The notes under the pieces were generated by a model that did no database searches, was not told the DNA's origin, and saw nothing but the letters and a program-made list of their open reading frames with translations. DNA of 21,790 nucleotides from a virus, in IMG/VR virus record IMGVR_UViG_3300030118_004221, positions 1 to 21,790 of that record. One strand, given 5' to 3'. A program made the translations under genes and the position numbers. Below are positions 1 through 7,010 of the stretch, piece by piece (within the stretch, counting starts at the first letter, position 1; the number at the start of each line of letters is the position of its first letter).

Positions 1-498
1 ATAATCTACTTTTGCCAAATAGATTGATGCGTTTGGATAATCAGGAGTATCAACACAATTGAATGCTCCACAATCTACTCCGTTTGGACTAACATATAAA
101 TTATTTTCTGGTATATCCATTAATACCTGATATATTTTTTTAATACCTTCGGACAAACAAAATACTCTAGGTTTAATCTGTGCAAAAGCATTGGCAATAT
201 TTGAATACCCACCAAACATTTCTGGTCTTTCTAGATATCCAAAATGACTTGTACATACGCAAGGATATTGTATGTAATTATATAAACCTACCCAATCATC
301 ATAATGTATGTGAACAAAGTCTGGTCTAAATTCATTTACCTTTTGTATAATTTTTCTTGGATCATTAACATTAACAATATCTACTTCATGTCCCAATACA
401 GTCAGAGCATTACGCATGTCCCATATTAATGATTCAACAGCACCCCAACCAGTGGGAGGTATAGGCATAATACCGGGGCCAATAATACTAATTTTCAT
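1..498 (-). CDS. Glycosyltransferase, GT4/GT-B type (C-terminal part outside the window)
   Basis: The reading frame opens at an ATG at 498-496 and runs off the left edge after 166 residues, so only the N-terminal domain is visible. It begins MKISIIGPGIMPIPPTGWG, the glycine/proline-rich donor-side loop of GT4 enzymes such as WaaG or capsular glycosyltransferases, and later has DFVHIHYDD and VSPNGVD (about residues 143-149), which normally precedes the second Rossmann domain. The start overlaps the stop of the upstream epimerase as ATGA. It is clearly a paralogue of the glycosyltransferase at 3568-4506, whose first 22 residues differ at only a few positions. The role would be transfer of a nucleotide sugar to a growing surface glycan; donor and acceptor cannot be told. 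The catalytic EX7E motif would lie outside the window. Confidence 0.85.
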   Translation of the reverse strand, partial: MKISIIGPGIMPIPPTGWGAVESLIWDMRNALTVLGHEVDIVNVNDPRKIIQKVNEFRPDFVHIHYDDWVGLYNYIQYPCVCTSHFGYLERPEMFGGYSNIANAFAQIKPRVFCLSEGIKKIYQVLMDIPENNLYVSPNGVDCGAFNCVDTPDYPNASIYLAKVDY

Positions 499-1400
499 TT
501 TAACCAGTCCAATACGTCAATCTCAGGTTTCCACCCAATCACTTTCTCTATCTTAGTTATATCAGCAAAAGTGGTGTCCATTTCACCTTTCCTCTCAGGT
601 ATATAAGTTTGATTAAGAGAGATTGCATTTGCTATCTCTTGTATAGTATAGCATGTTCCACTACCTACATTAAATACCTCCCCTAAATGATTATCAACCG
701 GTAAAGTTGCTGCCATATAATTTGCTCTTGCTACATCTTTTACATGCACAAAGTCCCTTCTCTGTGACCCATCACCAACGATTGTGAGTGCTTGACCTGC
801 ATCCTTCTGACGTTGAAATATGCCTATTACAGGGGCATACTGACCCCTTGTAGGAGACCTATCACCAAAGACATTAAAATATCTAAGAACAACAGTTTCT
901 AACCCATATAGATCTGTATACATCTTACAAAATTTCTCTCCTGCAGCCTTTGATGCAGAGTAAGGATTCAAACAATCATCGGGTTGTGTCTCAACATTTG
1001 GATATGGATTGTTTCCATATGCAGAAGATGTAGATGAGTAAACAAATCTTTTTACTCCTGCTTCTCTAGCACACTGAAGCATTACAGTTGTACCCACACA
1101 GTTTTTTTCTACTGCACCGATAGGATTTTCAATCGCAGGTTGTAGTCTTGACTCTGCTGCTAAATGAAAAACATAATCTACATTTGTAAATGCATTCTTC
1201 ATAAACTTATAGTCAGTTATATCGCCACTCACATTGTAAGTGTCTTTGTTCCAATAAAACTTATCATTGTTTGCACTTTCATTATCAATACAAACAACTT
1301 GATGACCCTGTTCTAATAAGTAATCAACAAGATTTGATCCAATAAATCCTGCTGCTCCTGTAACTAAAGATAGTGGTTTTGGTGTGCGTAAACTAATCAT
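495..1400 (-). CDS. NAD-dependent sugar epimerase/dehydratase (extended SDR, UDP-hexose 4-epimerase-like)
   Basis: A 301-residue extended short-chain dehydrogenase/reductase. Visible motifs are the nucleotide-binding GAAGFIG (residues 15-21), an acidic residue D39 at the end of the second strand, FHLAAESR, a serine-rich SSTSSAYG (about 122-129), the catalytic pair Y147/K151 in YSASK, then RYFNVFGDR. This order is that of UDP-glucose/UDP-GlcNAc 4-epimerases and related 4,6-dehydratases; the exact substrate is not readable. The start ATG at 1400 is preceded by a GGAAAAG-like ribosome site and overlaps the end of the upstream HAD-cytidylyltransferase gene by eight bases; the stop overlaps the next glycosyltransferase as ATGA. 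In this cluster it would supply an epimerised nucleotide sugar to the neighbouring glycosyltransferases. It is slightly short at the C-terminus for the family, but all core motifs are present. Confidence 0.88.
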   Translation of the reverse strand: MISLRTPKPLSLVTGAAGFIGSNLVDYLLEQGHQVVCIDNESANNDKFYWNKDTYNVSGDITDYKFMKNAFTNVDYVFHLAAESRLQPAIENPIGAVEKNCVGTTVMLQCAREAGVKRFVYSSTSSAYGNNPYPNVETQPDDCLNPYSASKAAGEKFCKMYTDLYGLETVVLRYFNVFGDRSPTRGQYAPVIGIFQRQKDAGQALTIVGDGSQRRDFVHVKDVARANYMAATLPVDNHLGEVFNVGSGTCYTIQEIANAISLNQTYIPERKGEMDTTFADITKIEKVIGWKPEIDVLDWLK

Positions 1401-2124
1401 AATAAACTTTTCCGTTGATTGTATGATAAATGTCTGTTTTTAATTTTGTGCTTGAATAATTATGTTCTCTTGCAAGCCACACTATATCAATTGGAATATC
1501 TTTACCAGTGTAACTTCCATCTTGATAATCAGTTCCTAAAAATCTAATATCATAATCTTTTAGATAATGATGAAAAGTATCTTCTGCCTGATAGACTACG
1601 ATGTCATCAACATATTTAATCGCACGAAGTATTTCTTTTCTATCCTCTACAGATTGAACTGGTTTTAATTTATGAGGTCTTGCCATAGATGGGTCTTCAT
1701 GTAATGCAACTGTAAGGTGATTACAATGTTCCTTTGCATCTTTAAACATACGAATATATCCGGGATGAATAACATCAAATGCACCTGCAATAATCCCTTT
1801 CACTGGTGGCACTGTTTTTTTCCATTCCTCGACATTAATACCTTTATCATCTATAAACAAATCAGCAGTTGGTTTATGAAACATAGGTTCAAGTTCATGA
1901 TACTTAACACCCCACATATCTAATTGTTTGATTGTCCAATCAGTCCAATTTTTACCAGATCCTCTACCCCTTGCTGTCATAATAATAATCTTATGACCCT
2001 CATCAAAGAGACGATTAACCTGATCTACCATAAAAGGAATCGGATTTGCTTCATGATAAGCAGGCTTATTGTTTACAACTGGTGTATTACAAATAGTTCC
2101 ATCTAGATCAAAACAGTAATTCAT
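1393..2124 (-). CDS. HAD phosphatase-TagD/HldE-type nucleotidyltransferase fusion (putative heptose bisphosphatase/nucleotidyltransferase)
   Basis: The 243-residue protein has two domains. Residues 1-100 are a small HAD phosphatase: DLDGT (6-10, nucleophile D6), MTARG (49-53), K84 and an acidic DLFIDD (88-93). Residues 110-235 are a cytidylyltransferase-fold enzyme: GAFDVIHPGY (114-123), SVEDRKEIL (158-166) and YSSTKLK (223-229), corresponding to HxGH, the R-containing loop and the ISTTKI-type motif of TagD and HldE. I start it at ATG 2124 because this forms an ATGA overlap with the upstream isomerase gene and sits just before the HAD motif; an in-frame ATG at 2157 would add 11 unrelated residues. 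Next to GmhA- and HddA-like genes it plausibly removes the 7-phosphate and activates the sugar with CTP or ATP. That pathway is inference. The last H of HxGH is Y123. Confidence 0.82.
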   Translation of the reverse strand: MNYCFDLDGTICNTPVVNNKPAYHEANPIPFMVDQVNRLFDEGHKIIIMTARGRGSGKNWTDWTIKQLDMWGVKYHELEPMFHKPTADLFIDDKGINVEEWKKTVPPVKGIIAGAFDVIHPGYIRMFKDAKEHCNHLTVALHEDPSMARPHKLKPVQSVEDRKEILRAIKYVDDIVVYQAEDTFHHYLKDYDIRFLGTDYQDGSYTGKDIPIDIVWLAREHNYSSTKLKTDIYHTINGKVYYD

Positions 2125-2624
2125 ACAACTCCGTGAAGAAATATTTGATGCACACATTCAACTACACCGTAACTGTCACTTGCAATATGATAATTAAACA
2201 ATGCGTTTTCTGATTCAGTCCTTATTGTATTGTCTGGTTTGAATCCTGTCAACACACCATAATTAACTTTATTATCCTCACACCAATCTACACAATTTAG
2301 CATGTTTTTAGATTCACCACCAGAACTCATAATAATCACTAACGTATCTTTTTCCACATAGAACTGAAGGAATTTTTCATATGCTTTATCATATCCATAA
2401 TCGTTTGTCAACATTGTGATCATAGAGGGATCAGATAATATTGATACTTTTTTATTATGGAACTTCATGTAGTCCTGAGATATGTGTGAAGCAACAGAGT
2501 TACTACCACCATTACCTAATACAATGATTCTACTGTGAGTGTGAAATGCTTTTTGAAACTTAAAAAATTCTACCTCCATGTGGGCAGACTTTAAGGTATC
2601 AATGTATTCTTCAAATGGATTCAT
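2121..2624 (-). CDS. gmhA: Sedoheptulose-7-phosphate isomerase (SIS domain, GmhA-like)
   Basis: A 167-residue SIS-domain protein, a little shorter than bacterial GmhA (about 190). Key segments are GNGGSNSVASH (37-47), NDYGYDKAYEKF (74-85), SSGGESKN (100-107) and a C-terminal ECVHQIFLH with E156 and H159. These match the phosphosugar-binding loops and the metal/catalytic Glu-His of phosphoheptose isomerases, which convert sedoheptulose 7-phosphate to D-glycero-D-manno-heptose 7-phosphate in the cytoplasm. Its start overlaps the stop of the HddA-like kinase (ATGA at 2621-2624) and its stop overlaps the HAD-nucleotidyltransferase start. That gives the pathway order isomerase, kinase and phosphatase/nucleotidyltransferase in three adjacent genes. 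A different SIS isomerase acting on another sugar phosphate is possible, but the kinase neighbour favours heptose. Confidence 0.87.
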   Translation of the reverse strand: MNPFEEYIDTLKSAHMEVEFFKFQKAFHTHSRIIVLGNGGSNSVASHISQDYMKFHNKKVSILSDPSMITMLTNDYGYDKAYEKFLQFYVEKDTLVIIMSSGGESKNMLNCVDWCEDNKVNYGVLTGFKPDNTIRTESENALFNYHIASDSYGVVECVHQIFLHGVV

Positions 2625-3568
2625 AAAATTTTACCAGTTACACCACTAGGTTCTACAGTTATTTTAACACATTCGTAAGGTATTTTCAAGGTGTTCTTTT
2701 CCGAAAAAGTAAGAAAGAATCCACCATTACCTGCACCACATAACTTGTGTGCACACACAGTTTCATTTTTTTCCAACACATAATCCATCTCACATATTGT
2801 ATCACTCTCTGCTATTGACTTAGATGTTTGTTTCTTTTGATGCCAACTCTTTCCTATTAAAAATAAAAACTTATCATAATTTTCTTTCATGAGAATATCA
2901 TATGCTTTATCACAAGTTTTTAAAAGTGGTTTTACTTTATCTAAGTTTTCTGTGATGTTTTTGAGGATTCTTTTGGAGTTTCTCGTAACACCAGTAAAAA
3001 CAAGATGAGTATCATAGCATTCAAATATATCAGTAGATAGAAACTCATATGTAACAGCGTTATCCCCCATAAAATTAATCCTTTTAAAACCCCCCACCCC
3101 GCAACCATAAGGGTCTTGATACCCACAATATGGGTTGTAAATCCTTTCCAGATGATAGGCCAATTTACATGCATCATTGTCTGAGATTGGTTTGTTTAAA
3201 AATAAACAACAAGCCTTAATGAGACTTATAGTATAAGATGATGAAGAAGCAAGTCCGCTACCTTGAGAATAAGCATCACTTGTGAGTGTAACTTGCACTG
3301 GTGGCATATTATAATACTCTAATACAGTTCTGACAACTTCATTCTGTATGTCTTCAATACAAGAGACCTCTTCTCTCTTTGAATAGTTAATTATATATCT
3401 GTGTTTATGTTTTTGATAACCAAATTTATCTTGACTGATCGTGACATATGTTTTTAAATTAGACGTAAAACTAATCACAGAACCACGACCATACTTCTCA
3501 ACAAAATATGGATTGTCTGTTGATCCTCCAAACAAAGAGATTCTTAAAGGACAAGATGCGATATACAT
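2621..3568 (-). CDS. hddA: GHMP-family sugar kinase (HddA-like D-glycero-D-manno-heptose 7-phosphate kinase)
   Basis: A 315-residue GHMP kinase with all three family motifs: PLRISLFGGSTDNP (7-20), the phosphate-binding loop GSGLASSSS (103-111) and the C-terminal CGAGNGGFFLTF (277-288). The segment CGYQDPYGCGVGGF (148-161) aligns with the GKQDQYAAAFGG region typical of HddA and related heptose or L-fucose kinases. HddA phosphorylates D-glycero-D-manno-heptose 7-phosphate at C1. The placement directly upstream of a GmhA-like isomerase supports this reading. The start ATG at 3568 shares one base with the stop of the upstream glycosyltransferase (TAATG), and the stop overlaps gmhA as ATGA. An L-fucokinase or similar activity is a possible alternative, given the fucose genes in the same cluster, but those kinases are usually larger. 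Confidence 0.86.
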   Translation of the reverse strand: MYIASCPLRISLFGGSTDNPYFVEKYGRGSVISFTSNLKTYVTISQDKFGYQKHKHRYIINYSKREEVSCIEDIQNEVVRTVLEYYNMPPVQVTLTSDAYSQGSGLASSSSYTISLIKACCLFLNKPISDNDACKLAYHLERIYNPYCGYQDPYGCGVGGFKRINFMGDNAVTYEFLSTDIFECYDTHLVFTGVTRNSKRILKNITENLDKVKPLLKTCDKAYDILMKENYDKFLFLIGKSWHQKKQTSKSIAESDTICEMDYVLEKNETVCAHKLCGAGNGGFFLTFSEKNTLKIPYECVKITVEPSGVTGKIL

Positions 3569-4506
3569 TAGATGCTATCAATAATACTTTTGTACTGTTT
3601 TATGATACTAGACCAATCAAAATTATCAAAACAATATTTTCTAATATCATTTCTCATAGTTAAAGATATTTTTCGATTCTCTTTAATTTTTTGATCAAGG
3701 TATGTAGTATCATCTAGTTTATCATCAGGTATTACAGTGATAAAAGGTTGTGACATATCAAGATTAGCAGTGCTTTGCTCTGATAATACAAGTCCCAACC
3801 CAGCTGCCATGCCTTCTAAACAAACAAAAGGATGTGCTTCACCGGAACTTAGTAATACCATACTAGCATACGCAGTAAGATTGTCCATAATATCTTGCTT
3901 ACTCTGCTCACCAAGATAGTGTGGATCTAATTCATCAAAGGATGAGTCAGTGTTATTGCCAATGAAATCAATATTTAAATCTTTATGTTGAAGAAATGAT
4001 TGTCTCTTTCTAGGTTCTATCTTTCCTACAACAATAGATCTATCTGGATAAAGAACGTCAGTCTCATCTAATGTGTATAGATCTGTATCAATACCACAAG
4101 GTAAAACAGATACATTTGTACTATCAATACCTCTGGCAACAAATTCTTTTTTTATTCTATCTGATAAAGATACAACATGACTCTCTGATCTCTTCAGTAG
4201 ATCATATAAAAATACATACTGTGGTTCTGGATTCTCTAAGTAAGGATAATGACTTGTAATCATTTTCTTTTCACACTTGAGATGAGGCATTATCTCTGCA
4301 TACTGATCATAATGTAAGTGAACAGCATCAAAGTTACCATCATTGACTACTTCTACAACCTCTCTTAGGTTTTGAGTATTAACAATAGTAACTTCATCAC
4401 CAACTTTCTTTAATTGATTATGAAAATTCCAAATCAAATGTTCTACTCCACCCCAACCTTCTGGAGGAATAGGCATGATTCCTGGCCCAATCAGGCATAT
4501 CTTCAT
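3568..4506 (-). CDS. Glycosyltransferase, GT4 family
   Basis: A 312-residue GT-B glycosyltransferase. It opens with MKICLIGPGIMPIPPEGWGG, has DAVHLHYD (60-67), SLSDRIKKEF, LPCGIDTDLY (135-144), VVGKIEPRKRQ at the start of the second domain and the catalytic EX7E motif as E223...E231 in SGEAHPFVCLEG. These are the hallmarks of retaining GT4 enzymes that move sugars from nucleotide donors to lipid- or polysaccharide-linked acceptors at the cytoplasmic face. It is paralogous to the truncated gene at 1-498. The start overlaps the HtrL-like gene by ATGA and its stop shares a base with the hddA-like start. The donor could be the heptose made by the neighbouring genes; that is a guess from proximity. 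Confidence 0.9.
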   Translation of the reverse strand: MKICLIGPGIMPIPPEGWGGVEHLIWNFHNQLKKVGDEVTIVNTQNLREVVEVVNDGNFDAVHLHYDQYAEIMPHLKCEKKMITSHYPYLENPEPQYVFLYDLLKRSESHVVSLSDRIKKEFVARGIDSTNVSVLPCGIDTDLYTLDETDVLYPDRSIVVGKIEPRKRQSFLQHKDLNIDFIGNNTDSSFDELDPHYLGEQSKQDIMDNLTAYASMVLLSSGEAHPFVCLEGMAAGLGLVLSEQSTANLDMSQPFITVIPDDKLDDTTYLDQKIKENRKISLTMRNDIRKYCFDNFDWSSIIKQYKSIIDSI

Positions 4507-5312
4507 CTCTTACCTAACTCCTCGAAGATAGCAGCATGTTTGTGGTTCGTGCGTTCATAAATCGCATAGTCATCTGGATTTTCTTTGATAAGATACCCAA
4601 GAGCAATTTGTTCATTATTAACATAATCATTAGCAATCATTTCATTTACTAAGATATCCTCTACATCATTAGCAACTTTCTTTAATGAATTAATTCCACC
4701 ACCAAACATAGATCCAAGAACATATGATCTATTATTCAATAGGTAGGACTTAGGAATCTCATCTGCATCTGCAAGATCAGGATAGTATTCCATATTCATC
4801 TGAACAAGGAATTGATCACCCATTGCCTCAAAAGATTCCATGGCATTTGGACTTGGATAATCCAAAGTTACATCATAATCATCAAAGAATCTTGATCCAC
4901 CAGCATCTAACCAGAAAAACCATTTACTATCAAATGGATTTGAATCTGCAGCAGCAGTAAGCCATTTAAATTTAGAATACTGAATGATTGAATACATCGA
5001 ATGACGACATTCTATTCTACCGGGGTCAGCAATTCTTTCTCTATATTGTTCAGATGCAATAATTTTATCTAACTGATCTTTCAAATAATAATATGGAATA
5101 TCATCTGTAGTCTGAACAATTATTTCTGTAGGAAGATCTCCTCTTCTATCTTTAATAAAATTTTCTAAGTCTTCTGTGACAAATAAAATCATAGGTACTC
5201 TTAATTTAAGAGTCCTTTCAAACCAATCAAGGTAGTCTTGCCATGCTCTACCATCCATACCCTCTCTTTCAATATTAAAGAGAGCAGATACTATAGCGAA
5301 ATCTTTATTCAT
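4503..5312 (-). CDS. HtrL/YibB-type glycosyltransferase
   Basis: A 269-residue protein beginning with FAIVSALFNI and containing the block WFFWLDAGGSRFF (131-143), with HSMYSIIQYSKFKWL upstream of it and NNEQIALGYLI near the end. This order (strand, YS..K..WL, W.DaG, then NNEQ..LGYL) is that of the HtrL/YibB/WlaTC family found in lipopolysaccharide and capsule clusters and presumed to be glycosyltransferases. It is cytoplasmic, with no signal peptide or membrane segment. It overlaps the next upstream glycosyltransferase by eight bases and the downstream GT4 gene as ATGA. Donor, linkage and acceptor cannot be inferred. Assignment to the family is by motif recognition; an aligned profile would be decisive. 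Confidence 0.75.
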   Translation of the reverse strand: MNKDFAIVSALFNIEREGMDGRAWQDYLDWFERTLKLRVPMILFVTEDLENFIKDRRGDLPTEIIVQTTDDIPYYYLKDQLDKIIASEQYRERIADPGRIECRHSMYSIIQYSKFKWLTAAADSNPFDSKWFFWLDAGGSRFFDDYDVTLDYPSPNAMESFEAMGDQFLVQMNMEYYPDLADADEIPKSYLLNNRSYVLGSMFGGGINSLKKVANDVEDILVNEMIANDYVNNEQIALGYLIKENPDDYAIYERTNHKHAAIFEELGKR

Positions 5313-6048
5313 AGTAAACTCTAAACTGATGTACTAATGGATTAGGTTTTGATTGCCATGCACCATCTCTTTCACATTCGATGATATCAGGATTAAATAT
5401 TTCTTCTTCACCCACTAAGGCAAACGTCAGTGGAAGAAGTAAGTCATGTGCATGGAGAGCATAATACTCCATGGATAACTTTTCCATAATACTCCTATCT
5501 GATTTTAGCACATTTAATGCTTTTAGGAAAGTCTCTGTGTGGAAAACACAAGGTTGAGCACCCCAACAATCAATCGGAATACCACCATGATCTGTTAATA
5601 CTTTTTGAAGACCTTTAAATTCTGGTGGTAATTGATTTAATCTAGTTCCTAAAAGCTTAGCACCCTCTGGTATGGTGAGTTCTCCTCTCACTAGTACATC
5701 TGGATCACACATCACCATGTATTCTGTTTTACAGTAGTCTATTGCCTTTTCTAATCTAGTAAGAGTTGCCCATGCACATTTATGTATTGCCTCTTGATTA
5801 TTTCTTTCTCTAAAATTTCCTTGCCAATAGTCACCAGTAATATGAAAGGTAGGTGACATCGTATCCTCTTCTAGATGCGTTGATATTTCATCATAATCCT
5901 CTTCTAAGTAAGAAAAATCAGTACCCTCAGATACCAAATAGATTGGAGCATCAGGATAAACTCTTCTTAATCTTTTAATAGAATATTCTACTGCTCTATT
6001 TTCTTTGTAACAGGTATAGAAAAACCCAATGGGATCGTAAAAATTCAT
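5305..6048 (-). CDS. Putative GT-A-type glycosyltransferase, family uncertain
   Basis: A 247-residue protein with features of a GT-A glycosyltransferase: an opening IGFFYTCYKENRAVEYSIKR, then PDAPIYLVSEG (32-42) where the nucleotide-binding strand should be, and a DxD-like MVMCDPDVLV (111-120) whose D115/D117 would bind metal and sugar nucleotide. A later CWGAQPCVFHTETF and HAHDLLLP fit the acceptor half. I do not recognise a named family. The start is an ATG overlapping the previous stop as ATGA (6045-6048), and the stop overlaps the HtrL-like gene by eight bases. Context inside an uninterrupted glycan operon supports a transferase role; substrate is unknown. Confidence 0.65.
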   Translation of the reverse strand: MNFYDPIGFFYTCYKENRAVEYSIKRLRRVYPDAPIYLVSEGTDFSYLEEDYDEISTHLEEDTMSPTFHITGDYWQGNFRERNNQEAIHKCAWATLTRLEKAIDYCKTEYMVMCDPDVLVRGELTIPEGAKLLGTRLNQLPPEFKGLQKVLTDHGGIPIDCWGAQPCVFHTETFLKALNVLKSDRSIMEKLSMEYYALHAHDLLLPLTFALVGEEEIFNPDIIECERDGAWQSKPNPLVHQFRVYYE

Positions 6049-7010
6049 AAGACTGATAAAATACTTTTCGCTCTATTGATATACGTATGATTTTCTTTTA
6101 CATACTGCATACCTTTACTGATAAGATCAAAGTTGTCTATATTATCTAGACCGTCATAAAACAACTGTCTAGTATCTGGATTGTAGATACAATTACCATC
6201 CATTTCATTATAGATTTCTTCAGAATTAGTAAGACCTAAGTGACCATAACTTATATTTTTAAAAACTCTACAAGTAACTACACGAGTTCTTAAATGTTCT
6301 GGGCCTCTGATGTCAGGTGCTAGAACTGACTCTTGTATTCTTCGAGTAACTTCTTCAAAGGGCAAAGGATTTTGCCAAGGATCATTAACAACAAATTGTA
6401 TGTTGTGCTTATTACATTCCTGCACAAAAGGAACGATTGTAGAATAATTTTCACATACTCCAGAGTTAGATACAGTCCCACAATAATGAACGACATTCTT
6501 TCTAGGTAAAGTTATATTGTTTGGATCTATTTGATCTGGTAATAGATTAGTTGCCCAACTGATATACAATTTATCATAGTCTTTCATTGTATAATCATGA
6601 TAGTCATTTTTGATATGAACCACTTTATCTGTTTTAGATTCAAAGTAACAACCGGGGCCAACTCTAAGTGTCTTTGTTTTGTCTAACGAATAATCATAGA
6701 TGTGATCTTTTATTCCTACTCCTACAGTTCTTACATCAATATATCTTTCTGCTTCTAAATATTTTTCTGGTGATGGACAGTACATAATAAAGTATGCACT
6801 ACTATCATTTATTGGTAGGTTCTTATCAGCAAATCCTTCACCAATGAATAATGTATTTTTAAAATCTTCAGTCTCTGGATAATCATCATCATTAAACCAA
6901 TACGTATCATATCCTAGACTTTTAAATGCCTGATAATATCCATAGTGAACATATGAATGTGTATGAGAATAAAGTGGGTAACCCCAAATTACAACTTTAT
7001 TGTACTTCAC
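6045..7010 (-). CDS. Putative GT-B glycosyltransferase, start codon uncertain (GTG chosen)
   Basis: A protein of 321 residues from the GTG at 7010. The N-terminal block KVVIWGYPLYSHTHSYVHYG followed by YYQAFKSLGYDTYWF resembles other phage and capsular glycosyltransferases in which a His-rich loop precedes the first Rossmann fold. The C-terminal stretch with DIRGPEHL, CRVFKNISYGHLGLTNS and YNPDTRQLFYD fits the donor-binding domain, with G..G..N..E replacing a classical EX7E. No signal peptide or membrane helix is visible. There is no suitable ATG near the N-terminus: GTG at 7010 gives a 14-base overlap with the carbamoyltransferase stop, while a TTG at 7034 would give 38 bases. I prefer the GTG. 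The exact GT family is not identified. Confidence 0.7.
   Translation of the reverse strand: MKYNKVVIWGYPLYSHTHSYVHYGYYQAFKSLGYDTYWFNDDDYPETEDFKNTLFIGEGFADKNLPINDSSAYFIMYCPSPEKYLEAERYIDVRTVGVGIKDHIYDYSLDKTKTLRVGPGCYFESKTDKVVHIKNDYHDYTMKDYDKLYISWATNLLPDQIDPNNITLPRKNVVHYCGTVSNSGVCENYSTIVPFVQECNKHNIQFVVNDPWQNPLPFEEVTRRIQESVLAPDIRGPEHLRTRVVTCRVFKNISYGHLGLTNSEEIYNEMDGNCIYNPDTRQLFYDGLDNIDNFDLISKGMQYVKENHTYINRAKSILSVL

Noticed and set aside
1717-2106. Plus-strand reading frames antisense to the HAD-nucleotidyltransferase gene, and similar ones elsewhere on the plus strand
   Set aside because: They are antisense to well-supported genes, have no family motifs or ribosome sites, and no plus-strand gene in the window has independent support.
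2941-3177. Alternative minus-strand frame inside the GHMP kinase gene
   Set aside because: It is out of frame within a gene with all GHMP motifs and has no motif of its own.
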